NCBI GenBank assembly: GCA_034509735.1
Contig: JACGWO010000005.1
Location: forward strand, 35,122,479 to 35,186,478
Length of the DNA stretch: 64,000 nucleotides
Origin: Sesamum alatum
Lineage: Eukaryota > Streptophyta > Magnoliopsida > Lamiales > Pedaliaceae
Direction: 5' to 3'
Shown one piece after another: positions 31,947 to 43,415 of this stretch. The first letter of the stretch is position 1, and each line of letters opens with the position of its first letter. Under the pieces are notes generated by a model, which ran no database searches, was not told the DNA's origin, and worked only from the letters and a program-made list of their open reading frames with translations. Both the position numbers and the translations under genes were made by a program.

Positions 31947-34598
31947 TTAGTAGTATCCCAGGATACGAACTTGAAGGTCATCATTGCCGATGTCAAGTTG
32001 TGCCTCCTGTATTGCTCTTGCAGAAGCCACTGCAGAAGGGTTGCATTCTTGCACCTCGATTACTTTGAGTGTTGGAATATCTCCTATAGCAAGAGGGATT
32101 TCCTCGAGATAACGGCAATGTCGAATAACCAGGTGCTCAAGTCTTGGGAAATGAGTGTCGTCGGCTGCCCAATTTACCAGGCTCAACTTTTCCATGAGCA
32201 AAAACTGTAGTTGGCAAAACTCGCCATCGTTTGCCTCCCACTTTCCGCTTGGGAAGTCATAATCTCGTCCTCGTCGTCGGTAAAACTCGTCATCTCCTGC
32301 CTCCTGCTCTCCGCTTTCGAAGTGACATTCTCGTACTTTGAGAATTTCGAGATTGGGCAACTTACCAATTTCACTCATATGATGATCCAGAATTGAACAA
32401 CTTCTCAAAGTCAACTTCTTGAGGGAAGGCGGAAAAATGAGATTAGACAAGAGGTTTCCTTCATCACGGAAGGATCTACATTTGAGTGTGTGGAGTTTAT
32501 GAAGACGGGATAGATCTCTCACATGATCAAGTTCGTCATCCCAAAAGATTCCTAGTTTCTCTATGTTTGGGATTGTTTCAAGGACCCTATCAGTGATTTC
32601 AGAGATTGCTACGGGAGATAGAGTTTGAAGCTTATCTAGGACAACAAAGCGGTTCTTGTCCTCACCATGATACTCGACATAAGTCCTTGGTCCCTTGAAC
32701 TTTATGTGTCTTAGTTCTGGCATATCTAATATTCCAGGCATTACAATATCAGGTTCTTGAAACCTGATTAATCCACCATGTTGAGCAATTAAGGTTTGTA
32801 AATTCCAAAGTCTAGATATTGAAGAAGGTAAAGCTTTGCCTATGGTTAAAGCAAGGTACCTTAAGTTGACTAGTAGCAGTATTTCCTCCGGGAACTCATA
32901 GAATATTTCCCGCAATATATCCAATACCCTCAACAATCTCAATGCATAAATCAGAGAATATAGTAATCTCTGTTCCATGCCATTAAACAAGAGAAAAGAA
33001 CGGGCAGGCCTAAGTTGTTTGATTGATCTATGACCATCTTCAACGCTAAAAGGCCCATGAATGGATACGCGACGCAAACATCTTGTGTTTATTGGGAGAT
33101 TACCAGGTGTCCATCCATGAATGAAAAGAAACTCCTCTTCAGAAGCCTTCCGCGCACATAGATCCCTCAAGAGATCATGTATGCTGTAGCTTTTCACATT
33201 CCCATTAGTCCCTTGTTGGCGGACAATGATAAGGTTTCTATCCACGAGAGCCTTTAGGTGCATCTCTGCAGCCTCCTCGAAGCTTTTATTTGAAATTGGT
33301 CGCACGAGTCCCTCTGATACCAGTAAATTGATGAGTTTGGAGGAACGAATCTCATAATCTTCTGGAAAAGCACCCATGTAAAGGAAACATGGTTTAAGAT
33401 GGTTAGGCAAATGATTGTAACTCAAAGATAATATGTTGGAGAACTGTTCACCCTTGTCAGCTACAGTTGAGCTTACATTATTGGAAACTTGCTCCCAGAA
33501 ATCTTGGTTTGTTTTTTCCTGAGACAGAATTCCACCAATCACATGGATTGCAAGAGGAAGACCTCTGCAATCTTTTGCAATTTTTTTCCCAACGTTTTCC
33601 AATTCGGGGGAGAAAGTTTCTTTTGGTGTAAACACCTTTTGTTGAAGAAGATCCCAACTTTCATCATCTCTAAGAAGATTCATTTGGTGATGCGAGCTCC
33701 CTAAACTAGTGTAATCAGCCACACTTGATTCCCTAGTAGTGACAACGATCCGACTTCCATTATTTTCATCCGGAAAGAACCTTCTTGTATCATCCCAAGG
33801 CTTAACATCCCACATATCATCTAAAACGATTAGATATCTCCGACCCATTAAAGCTTGATGCAAACACAAAGCTAATTCATCATCTGTCGTCCTAAGCATT
33901 TTATCATCTGGCTTTCCAATCACACAACCAAGGAGGCTTAGGAAAACATCTCGCAGTTTTTGCTTGTTATAGTCTTGTGAAATTATAGCCCATGCACGAG
34001 TGTCAAAATGGGAAATAACAGATAGATCATCATAAAGATTTCGGGCCAAAGTAGTCTTACCAATGCCTCCCATGCCCACAATTGGGATGACCTGGAGTGC
34101 TTTAGACGATTGCCCGACGAGCCGATCCTTCAACTGAATCAAGTCTTCACCAACTCCCACCAAGATGTTCTTTGGATTTGGATCTTGTCTTGATGAGACA
34201 GCTGGTGATGAACTATCTGCTATCTGAGTATTACCGGCCATGATCATCATCATCTCTTCCTTCGCAGAATCAAGTTCTCCAATTACTTTCTCCAAATCTG
34301 AAGGTGAGAAGGTAAAGCTTTCACCTTCCAGACTTGAACGAATTTGCTCCGCCAGTTGGGATTCAAGAATATCTTCAGCATCATGTGCAACATCTCTGAT
34401 TCGACTCTCCAAACTTTGTTTTCCATAACCAGTTACAGCTGAAGAAGAATTTTCGAAAAAGTCTTTCAAAAAATGGGCCTTTTCTAAGAGGGATTCAAGT
34501 TGTGGTCTCTTGTTAGGATCAAGAGTCCAAGGTTGGTGATGATCAGAGTGCAGAATCTGCTCTAGGGTTTGTACAAGGGATTCAAGGTTGTAAGCCAT
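31947..34598 (-). CDS. NLR3: intact R1-like CC-NB-ARC-LRR immune receptor
   Basis: 883 codons in one exon, starting MAYNLESLVQ as in the paralogs. Rx-type coiled coil at about 1-130 with EDVID-like AHDAEDILES (71-80). NB-ARC: P-loop GMGGIGKTT (175-183), RNBS-A FDTRAWAIISQ (198-208), kinase-2 YLIVLDDMWD (255-264), RNBS-B GSRIVVTTRES (281-291), GLPL (346-349), RNBS-D CFLYMGAFPED (404-414), and IHD (473-475) in place of MHD. An irregular LRR domain runs from about 520 to the end. Such proteins bind ATP/ADP as a switch and trigger defence when an effector is sensed; the effector is unknown. Residues 760-781 are a 22-residue tandem copy of the segment starting at 782, absent from NLR1 and NLR2. 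It is the only uninterrupted member here. Confidence 0.95.
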   Translation of the reverse strand: MAYNLESLVQTLEQILHSDHHQPWTLDPNKRPQLESLLEKAHFLKDFFENSSSAVTGYGKQSLESRIRDVAHDAEDILESQLAEQIRSSLEGESFTFSPSDLEKVIGELDSAKEEMMMIMAGNTQIADSSSPAVSSRQDPNPKNILVGVGEDLIQLKDRLVGQSSKALQVIPIVGMGGIGKTTLARNLYDDLSVISHFDTRAWAIISQDYNKQKLRDVFLSLLGCVIGKPDDKMLRTTDDELALCLHQALMGRRYLIVLDDMWDVKPWDDTRRFFPDENNGSRIVVTTRESSVADYTSLGSSHHQMNLLRDDESWDLLQQKVFTPKETFSPELENVGKKIAKDCRGLPLAIHVIGGILSQEKTNQDFWEQVSNNVSSTVADKGEQFSNILSLSYNHLPNHLKPCFLYMGAFPEDYEIRSSKLINLLVSEGLVRPISNKSFEEAAEMHLKALVDRNLIIVRQQGTNGNVKSYSIHDLLRDLCARKASEEEFLFIHGWTPGNLPINTRCLRRVSIHGPFSVEDGHRSIKQLRPARSFLLFNGMEQRLLYSLIYALRLLRVLDILREIFYEFPEEILLLVNLRYLALTIGKALPSSISRLWNLQTLIAQHGGLIRFQEPDIVMPGILDMPELRHIKFKGPRTYVEYHGEDKNRFVVLDKLQTLSPVAISEITDRVLETIPNIEKLGIFWDDELDHVRDLSRLHKLHTLKCRSFRDEGNLLSNLIFPPSLKKLTLRSCSILDHHMSEIGKLPNLEILKVRECHFESGEQEAGDDEFYRRRGRDYDFPSGKWEANDGEFCQLQFLLMEKLSLVNWAADDTHFPRLEHLVIRHCRYLEEIPLAIGDIPTLKVIEVQECNPSAVASARAIQEAQLDIGNDDLQVRILGYY

Positions 34599-35054
34599 AC
34601 TCTTGACTTCTCTTCCTCACTAGCTCTCACAAGAAGCAAATAATTCTGGATTATGCTCAAGAACTATTTGTGTTTAGCTTAATGCCAACAACCTCTTCAG
34701 TAATTAATAGATTACGATATGAACTGTTGTGACGCATGCAAGGATAAGGATAAGAGAACCTACAAGTAAGACAAATATAAACTTACAAGTTTAAGTTTAA
34801 TTAATTACTAAGCCAGAAACTTTTATTTTATTTTATTTTAATTGGCACACCTACTAATCAAGCTAAGAAGTTCGAGCCTTCGTTCACTGATGCATCCGAC
34901 TCCTTTGCAAGTGAAGTAGATTACAATTCGTGCAATGATTTGTATTTTTTATTTTATTGTGTATTAATTATAAATAATTATATTTTATTTTTGTATTCAA
35001 CAAAAAATATTCAGACTCCTGAGTTTTATTTTTCTCAAATATAATATTCATATA
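34599..35054 (-). promoter_or_regulatory. NLR3 upstream region
   Basis: Starts directly 5' of the ATG. It is more diverged than the NLR1/NLR2 pair but keeps gatgcatccgactcctttgc near 34890 and the ttgcaagtgaagtagattac stretch that also occurs, altered, near 22770. No core promoter motif was assigned. Confidence 0.45.
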
Positions 35055-35258
35055 CACTACAAGAAAATAGCTTAATAACAACAAAAAAATTTGTTGCTGA
35101 AATCAGTGTCGAGCTAATTAGCAAGTAAATTTTCATTACTAAATTCATTACGAAATAAATTTCTTATATTAAATAATGCATTAGCAATGAAATTTTTACT
35201 TGTTAATTAGCTCGACGTTGATGTTTTTTCGTTGGTATTTAGCGTTTTTCTTGTAGTA
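35055..35258. mobile_element. CACTA-type miniature element with 3-base target duplication
   Basis: Starts cactacaagaaaatagc and ends gtttttcttgtagta (last base changed from g). Flanked by ata on both sides (35052-35054 and 35259-35261). The interior reads gtgtcgagctaattagcaag and, inverted, cttgttaattagctcgacg. Same family as 7561-7839 and the host at 49365-58273. About 204 bases. Confidence 0.7.
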
Positions 35259-35279
35259 ATAATTTATGATCAATTACTA

Positions 35280-36990
35280 AAACTACCTTTCAAATAATTT
35301 TTGTACATATATAGTGCAGAACATATACTTGTTATAATTTTAATTAAAGGGTTCATTGATGAGATCTATATATTATTGCATAGTTTATGAGTAGAGGCAA
35401 CTAAAGATTATAGTGTGAACTCTACAGGTGATCAACATCATCATTAGTAATTATGACTTATTCAAATGAAATCTGAAAGTGAACAAATTAACATTTGATG
35501 AATTTGGAAAAAATAAAATAAAAAAAATAGCGACATTTGCGCACATCTCAAGACTAAAATCACACGATATCTGTTAAAAATTGCAAGTTGTTAATTTTTT
35601 TAATTAACTTGACATGACATTATGATTTAACATTGACAAAGAAGTATTTATATACACATTGTGTTTGGTGTCATCGATCTTCAATAATTGTCCTTTTATT
35701 GATAACTAATACTTTTAGTCAGAGCTTCCACCGCCCTTAGATTAGAAAAGACATTAGGAAGCACGCATGCAACGAGTTGCGTTCCAAAATCAACGGCTAT
35801 ATTATAACGGTCATTTTGTCTATTCAAAATCCATCTCTAAATCCATTTCAAACACCTCTATATATTAACTTCCGATTGTTTGTCCGATGGAAAACAATCC
35901 ATCGGAAATATTTTCGACAGAGGCTAAAAAATCATCGAAAAATGCGTCCAACAAACAAATAATAAAATTAATAATTTTCGATGAATTTTGCGATGGATTT
36001 TTTTTTTTTTTTTTTTTGTATGGAGATGTTTTGATGATTTTGTTTCCACAAACCATGCCAGAAATTCCAATGGCGTTGTTGTTTTTCCAATTGACAGGGA
36101 AATATTTATTTCATATTGTGTTTGGTGCCATCTTCTTAAAAAAATCTTGGTGCCCATAGCTAACTGCCCCCTCAGATGGCAACCCTATTCAACTTATACA
36201 CCAGTTCATGTATTTTAATATGAATTTTTGTAGAATATAACCTCGACTTAAAAGTTGTGTCGAATATTACAACTGGCCTGATGTTCAGGGGCTCTAGAAA
36301 AATGAAAACCCATCTTGATGATACAATGAAGACGATTTCAAACAAGAGAGAAAAAATTAATACTATTATAAGTTAGGGCTTTTCTTTTTGTCCTGCAAAA
36401 CAGACCTCATTCTGTTGCTGGAGTTTGTAAATGTTGTCGGAAAAAAGCGTGTTCCTTGCATGTGTTTTTTTTAATTTGGAGCTTTTGTTCCGATTGATCA
36501 ATTTAATTTGATTAAAACTGAGGAAACTTAAAAGTTACAGTGCCTATTTGCTATCGTAAAAAGATAAGGGTTAAAACGTCAAAAGACAAAAGATACAAGA
36601 GAAAAATTTGCTTCCATGCCGGAAAATTTTTGACCAATCTATGTATCTATGTATATTATAAAAGTGTGAATGATTTGCAATTTTTTATATTTCTTTCATT
36701 TTTTGTGATGCCAATTATGCGCTTTTGATATAATAGTAGATTATAAATTTATGTGTACAAGTAAGTAATTTTGTAATTAGTTTTTATAATAATACTTGTT
36801 AATTAATTACTTAGTTGAATTGAGATAGAGTTCTAATGAAAATAAATTACAATAAAGAGTTTTAATTATAACTGATAACTAATAAAATAAAACTGGTTAA
36901 AAATAAATAAATAATACTAACTAGGAAAGTATATAGGCTATATAATTAGGAGAAGATACTATTTGGAAACTTGAAGAAGCATCTCTTTGA
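35280..36990. repeat. Distal NLR-unit flank block, copy D3 (most complete)
   Basis: Covers the parts seen at 26380-27030 (35300-35700), 1-310 and about 690-800 (35490-35700; 36240-36350), and 23930-24400 (36650-36990). It thus links the scattered matches into one ancestral upstream block. It includes a T-run at 36000-36017 and no recognisable gene. Confidence 0.6.
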
Positions 36991-38136
36991 AGGAAAAGGG
37001 AAGCAATCCGTGGGACAATTTACCATTGATTTATATAAGTATAATTTTATAATAAGATATTATAAAAACATGAGTTACTTGAGATGTTTTATTTATTTTT
37101 TTCTAATGATTAAAAGTATTAAAATTGCAGAAAGTATAATTTTATATGTCAATAGATAATATTTTGGGGTACCTAGCTAATTAAATAGTGTAATGCCACA
37201 AATTCAATAAAAATAAAGTTCAATTAGAAATAAGGACTATGAATAAATTTATGCTAAACGTTAATGAATTCTTTACAAAAAAACAAACTTAGAATAAGAT
37301 CACTTATTTCATAAGTGGTTTAATAATTAATTATACTTATAATATTAATTATAAAATCATAATTATAATAATATTATTCAAAATTTATTATATGAATTAA
37401 ATGAGTCTATGATTTGTGGGATGTTTAATGCATTTATAGTTACTTGGTTTATAAGAATTCTATTGCATTATTTTCAATAATAATTCATTTAATTTCTGTA
37501 CATTTTTATTTTTATTTCGACTCTTAAGTTAATAAGATTAATAGTCAATTCATTTCATGACATACTATTCGGCAATTTAAATTATTTTCCACCAATATGA
37601 GGAATAAAATTAAAACTTAAGAGATTATTACAAGAAAGTTATATAAGAAACAACTTTAGCGATATTTAGTACAGGATTCAAAAAGAACAATAAAATTATT
37701 TATTTATTTTTTTCTAATTTGCACAACTAGGAAAAAAATTGAATATTTATTGCATTAGTGAAGCAAATTTAAAAGATGGATGAACTTAAATGATATTTTT
37801 TATTATAAATATTGGGATGTAAAAGTAACGTAATTAATTGATATAATCTTTTGGTTGTATATATTATATAAGTAATTTAGCCTAGCCTTTAATTAGATTT
37901 ATAATCATATAAAAATTCAAAGATAATAGGATTCTATTATTTATATTTCTATAATAAATCATAATTTCAAATTATGTTGTATATGTATATCACAATTAAA
38001 GTATGATTACTAATTGGGATGTTTTTAATTTCTTAACTTTTTATAATGACTAAAATAACCTAATAAAATTATAGTGACATAATTCCGTATCGTAGTATAG
38101 TTAATCAAACGAGACCATTAATTGAGCTATTGAATA
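36991..38136. other. Gene-free AT-rich spacer
   Basis: Very AT-rich, with no coding frame, terminal repeat or RNA motif that I recognise. Confidence 0.55.
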
Positions 38137-39640
38137 TGCTACAAAAAAATATAGGAACGGATTTCAAAAAAGTCTGTAAACAGATTTGCCACGGAATTTC
38201 GCAACGGAATATTTTCGTTGCTATAGGTATCACTATTATATCGTGACGGTTTTTTTGTCCGTTGCAAAATATTGCCACGGTTTTTTATTGTTGCAAAATT
38301 CGTATTTAAAAAGTTGACTTTTCATATTTCGCGACGACTTTGCGATGGTAACTTCGTGGCAAAGTTGATGGCAGTTTGTTGTAAAATCATTTTTTGTTTG
38401 CAACTTCATTTGCAATAGAAAGTCATTGCAATATTGCAACGGAATGTTTGCAACGTCATTCCTTTGCAACTTTTATAACAAAATATTTAACTTCAATCCG
38501 TTGCAAAATCATTTTATTTGCAATGACATTTGCAGCGGAAGTTGTTGCAATATTGCAATAATTTTTTGTAACGACATTTCGTTGCCAAATTTGCAACGAC
38601 ATAATTTACTACAATTGGTCGCAAAATAATTTTCGTTTACAACGACAATCCATAGCAAATTTTACCATGATAATTGCAACGACAATTTATTGTAAAATTA
38701 TTTTCGTTCACAACAAAATTTCACAATTTATATTCAATAATAAAAATATATTTAATTTAACTCTAACAATTTATAAATTCAAATATGACAATATATTTAA
38801 GCAAAAATACTTATAATAAAGACAATTCAACATTCCAATCCACAAAATAAAAGTATACAATTTTAAAGCATACATATTTAAAAAGGAGGGTCATATTCAT
38901 TTTCACAATCTTGTGAAGCTGGGTGGTCGGGTGGGAATGACAAATTATTATCACCGAGACTATCTTCAAACTCGCTCATTTATCCGACATTAAACTCATT
39001 ATTATTCTCCATCTTTTTGATGTTACGCTCGCTTTATCGTTTTATGGTCTCGTTTTCACGAAACAACTTCTGTACCAACTCAGACTCATGGTGTTCTGGT
39101 ACTGAAGTGAGATTGATTGTTCTAATCAAGATAGAATAGGAATAAGTCCTTGCCTCCGAGCCTATGCTCCAAACTCGTCCCTTCTTTGCTCTTCCAATTG
39201 CTTCCAACTATAGTTGTTGATCGTCAACCAATGTGCTCGAAGATGACTCTGGTAGACTTTGAGAAGCAATATTATGATCATCACTCAGCTTTTAAAATTT
39301 TTCTTATACAATTAAGAATATTATAATTAGCAAATAATTTGGAAATAAATTAAATTATTTACTTTGATTTCATTGTAAATAACATAAACTTACAACTACA
39401 TCCACAGCTCTCGGACCAGCCCAATTGCCTTCTTTTATTTTCCAACACTTCTCAAACTGCTCAATAAGTGTCGGGGGGCGACCGAGCGATTTCTCCTAAC
39501 AAATTTTTTAAAAACAAAGATTAATCTTGAGTAAAAGAACCAATTATATCTAGAAAACAAAAACTAAATTATTTATATCTTACCAACTTCCATTTGCGTT
39601 TTGAAATAGAAGCAGAACCACCTCAATAGATAGTTGATGC
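38137..39640 (-). mobile_element. Decayed CACTA (En/Spm) element: subterminal repeats and transposase-region fragment
   Basis: A terminus-like ctacaaaaaaatatagg near 38139 is followed to about 38710 by many direct and inverted copies of gcaacg(a/g)/cgttgcaa, typical subterminal binding repeats. From 38880 to 39640 the minus strand has coding-like pieces, including GRPPTLIEQFEKCWK and NWAGPRAVDV near 39400-39500 and SKRKWKLV near 39595. These resemble the plant En/Spm Ptta-type protein region (PT..E.F...W). Stops and missing parts make it inactive. The right end was not found. Confidence 0.5.
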
Positions 39641-40228
39641 AGATGCAATATATATATATATAATATACTGGAGTATTTGGTCTATTTATTTAAATTCTAC
39701 CAAATATATTTTTTTCTAGAAATATATAATTTAAGTTCTATATCATTAAATTCTTAATTGATCTCTAAATTAAATAAAAATAGTTTTAAAAGATTACGTT
39801 GTAGCAGTTCACTTCATTCGACAAAGCATTATTAACCAATTTAAAACAAGTCTCCCCAAATTTTTTTAACAACATGACAAATTAAATGAAAACTCAATTA
39901 GTAGAGAATTACATTATAAATAACTCTAAACATAGTTTGATCAAATCCTGACTTGGACACAGGGAAAATCAAAGTTCGACTAATAAGGATAAGGTGAAGT
40001 TATTACAATATACTTGTAAGAGGTTATCTAATACACTCGACCAACAGGGAGAGGAAATGTCAATCTTCTCGTGTTTTGTGTTTGCCTAAGGGTTAATTAA
40101 GAATTCTGGCTTCTAGGACAAATAAGAGACATAAGAATTAAAAAAATAAAAATATTAAAAAAATTAAAAATAAGAGACATAAGTGAAACAAATTAATATA
40201 TGGATGGAAATTAATATTACTAAGAGAA
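39641..40228. other. Gene-free AT-rich spacer
   Basis: A TA run lies near 39648-39666. Nothing else was recognised. Confidence 0.5.
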
Positions 40229-40474
40229 TTAAAATGAATGTTGTCTATGATCAAATATTACAATGACTTTTAAATTAAAATTTCCATAAACGCTAGCTGA
40301 TGATTTTTTAAAAATCAAATGATTAATCAGTTAAAAAATTTCACTCAATTAATAGCTCCCTCAAATTTTCTTCTATGTTTCATTGGACTTATGATCTTCA
40401 ATTTTTTAAAAAAATATGGAAATTTTAATTTAAAAGTCATTGTAATATTTGATCATAGACAACATTCATTTTTA
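40229..40474. mobile_element. Hairpin miniature element
   Basis: Arms of nearly 60 bases (40229-40290 and 40416-40474) are almost perfect inverted copies: aatgttgtctatgatcaaat and tacaatgacttttaaatt are matched by their reverse complements, around a loop of about 125 bases. Non-coding; family unknown. Confidence 0.65.
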
Positions 40475-41188
40475 ATCATAAATACAAATTTGTACGTAAC
40501 AAGAAATTTATTTTATCTAAGAATATATTTATATTGATACCACAAGACTTAGAAAATATTCAAAAGTTTTCCCTGATAACTAATATTATAATAATTATTA
40601 TGTACTAACTAATAGAAAAGGAGGGATAGATGAGCTTTCTTTTAATAACAATATAGTTTAAATATATGCCAAGTATCCTTTCTATGTTCTTGATTCTTCT
40701 ATTAATATTGTCAATGTGTTTTCCTCCTACCGTAGCATTTTGATTACATTAAATTTTCAAATAAAACCAATTCATATGAAACTAGAGTTCAAGGGCTTTT
40801 TAACCATATGTGACAGACATATAAAATACTTCTTATGAAATAATTATAATTGTATCAAATTAATTTTTTTATATAGTAAATGAAATGATACTTTTATAAT
40901 TTTTTACACTAATTAATTAGTGTACATCAATTATAATTCAAAAGTATAAATTAAGATTAATTTATAGGAAAAATAAAGAAAAAGTATAAAATCTTAACTC
41001 TAGATAACTTTGTTACAAAATCAAAAGGAATTGATGATTTAGTAAATTATTAAAATTATAATATTATTTGAATATACACCTTTTCAATTCCATATTACCA
41101 ATCAATTGTTCATGATATATTTATTTACTTAACTAATTCTATTATTATTGTAATATAACCTTAAATTTGTAATTTTACATATTTATAT
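40475..41188. other. Gene-free AT-rich spacer
   Basis: No feature recognised. Confidence 0.5.
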
Positions 41189-41780
41189 CACTACAAAAAA
41201 AATGCGGGATTTGGAACGATTTTTTGTGTAACAGCCAAAGCCGTTCCAATATCAGCGGGCCTTTGTAACAAACGTGGAACGAAATTAGTTTTATGACGTC
41301 ACAATTTTAGATGAAAGGAATTTGTATTCTGAACGTAGGAAAAACCGTTACAACGGCGTTACAAAATGAAGGTGTGTGAAAAGCCGTTACAAGTTGTACC
41401 GACCTTTGGAATCGCTTGTTAAGCTTGTAACGGCTGACCGCCTTCGTGATATCGTCCGTTACAATAGCCAATACAATATGCCAAGCGTATACAATTTGGG
41501 ACGGTCATTTAAACGGTTTGTTTATTTTGTTACGGTTGGTTGAAATGTAACTCAGCCGTTACAAATATTGTACCCAAAAACCGTTACAAATGATAACTAA
41601 TAGAGACTGATACAAACACAGTTACAATTACAACGGCTTGGTATTGAGAAACTATACGTTACAAAGACCGTTCCAAAATTTTATGTATCTAACGGCTATA
41701 TTCCAACGGCCATATTTCAACGGATAATTGTTTGCCACAAAAGCTGTTACAAAAGTCGGTACATGTTCTCCTATATATTA
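41189..41780 (+). mobile_element. Left end of a larger CACTA element (ccgttacaa subterminal array)
   Basis: Begins cactacaaaaaaaatgcggg. The next 570 bases hold more than ten copies of cgttaca/tgtaacg in both orientations (ccgttacaacggcgttac, gccgttacaag, ttgtaacggctg). This is the subterminal repeat architecture of CACTA elements. The following text (catttgttctag, cacacactctcaatctctctc) looks like a leader, but no transposase frame and no right terminus follow before the next element. Confidence 0.6.
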
Positions 41781-42871
41781 TGTTGCATGTTGTTTTCAAT
41801 TTATTTCATTTGTTCTAGATTTGATTAACCACACACACTCTCAATCTCTCTCGACCACAATTAGTGCACATACACTTGTTCGATTACCATTGATCTATTG
41901 AGTTTGCTCTGACCAGGTAACAACTTGAACCCTTTTTTTAAGTAAATGCCGTCTAATTATTTTTATAGGTTGAGAATATATATATATATATATACATACA
42001 TATATTATTCTAAATGTATGTCTGCGTATATGTAGTTTGTTAGAATAGGTGACCAGAAAGCCAATAGGTTTGGCGATTTGTAACCTATTATACAACTCGA
42101 TGTAAATGTAATATTATTATGTTATGAATAAAATGAGTATTCGTCACTTCTGGTGCTTACTTTGTTGCGCTCATTTCACATTTGTTAAAACGGTGTTTAA
42201 CTTATATCGCAACAAAGCCCACAGACCATGGATAACAACTCGTGCAGTTGGGCCAAGCATTGGATGGTGGTCATGAAACCAACTAATTAAGAGTTGGGTC
42301 TGAAACGTTCTAAGTCGAGGACCTCGAGACAGGGCATCGAGAGTCCTACTGAGACTTGCGTTAAGAGTCGTGTTCATTGGATGAGTGCCGTGTTTCATCG
42401 GCGACAGGCGTGGGACGCCTACACGATCTTGATGAGTTGGTCGATTGGGGTCGAGCCGACTAGACTGACTCGCGGGGATCCAATAACAGACTTGACGGCA
42501 CCGTTAACAATTTGACGAAAAATATTGTTTGGGACCAAATTTGAGAAAAAATTAAACAAATGGAACTAAATATGAGACAAATACAACAAATGGGACCAAA
42601 TAAAAAAAAGGCCCTAAAATATGGAACCAAAAAAGCAATTTTTCCTAAATATAGTTATCCCAAAAAATTAGTAACGTCAAAATTATCAAAGAATTGGTAC
42701 GATTAGCTAACCAAAAAATTCGACTTTATGTTATAGTTAAAAAGTATATATTTTGGAGTAAAAGGTATATTTATTTAAGATAAAACATATGTTTATATTT
42801 ATTCGAATGAAATATATAAAAGAACATAACAATTACTTGACCCCCTCCACTTCACTCCTGCTTGGTGCCTG
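41781..42871. other. Gene-free spacer with an unexplained GC-rich stretch
   Basis: An (AT)n run at 41976-41992. The segment 42230-42520 is markedly more GC-rich than its surroundings (cgaggacctcgagacagggc, gtcgagccgactagactgac) and has overlapping open frames on both strands without known motifs. 42525-42650 repeats gggaccaaat phrases like a MULE/foldback terminus. Confidence 0.4.
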
Positions 42872-43068
42872 CACTACAAGAAATTTAATATTTAATTATG
42901 ATTAATTGTCATGGTTAATACTAAATATCCGTAACAAATATTCATTGATCACAATCACGCAATGATTGTCGGCCGTGGTTTTTGCGAGGATGGTTAAAAC
43001 ATTTGCCATGACTAAAAGATATGAAGAATGCTTTTATCACGACTTTTAACTGTGGCAAATAAGTTTTT

Positions 43069-43415
43069 TGAGAAGAAAAGGAGCTCAAGAACAAGAAATA
43101 CGCAGCCATGGAGAAATCTGAATAAAGATTTTCAAGTAGTAAAAGATGGATGTTGTACAGCACTGTGAAGTCTATAAATAGGCTTCATTAACAACTAATT
43201 AACTACTTAGCTCAACAACTTAACCGCCTAACCTAACTATTAAACTGCTAAGTTGTTTAATCACTTAAAAAAGCGCACTAGCACCAAACAATAATGAAGT
43301 GCGACTCTAATTTCTAACAAAAGGCTCCAGCAGAGCATACAACGCGTTTAGCAATTTACGCCTTTTGGACAGCATTAAGGGCACCTTCATTAAGCGCACT
43401 TTTCACCACTTTTCA
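43069..43415 (-). repeat. 3' LTR of Copia A
   Basis: 347 bases, TG...CA. Compared with the other LTR: t for c, a for g, c for g and g for a, plus two compensating one-base indels. It contains ctataaatag near 43170, TATA-like in either direction. Confidence 0.92.

Noticed and set aside
31905..32396. Plus-strand frames opposite the NLR3 LRR
   Set aside because: Antisense shadows of the LRR coding sequence; no independent start context or domain.
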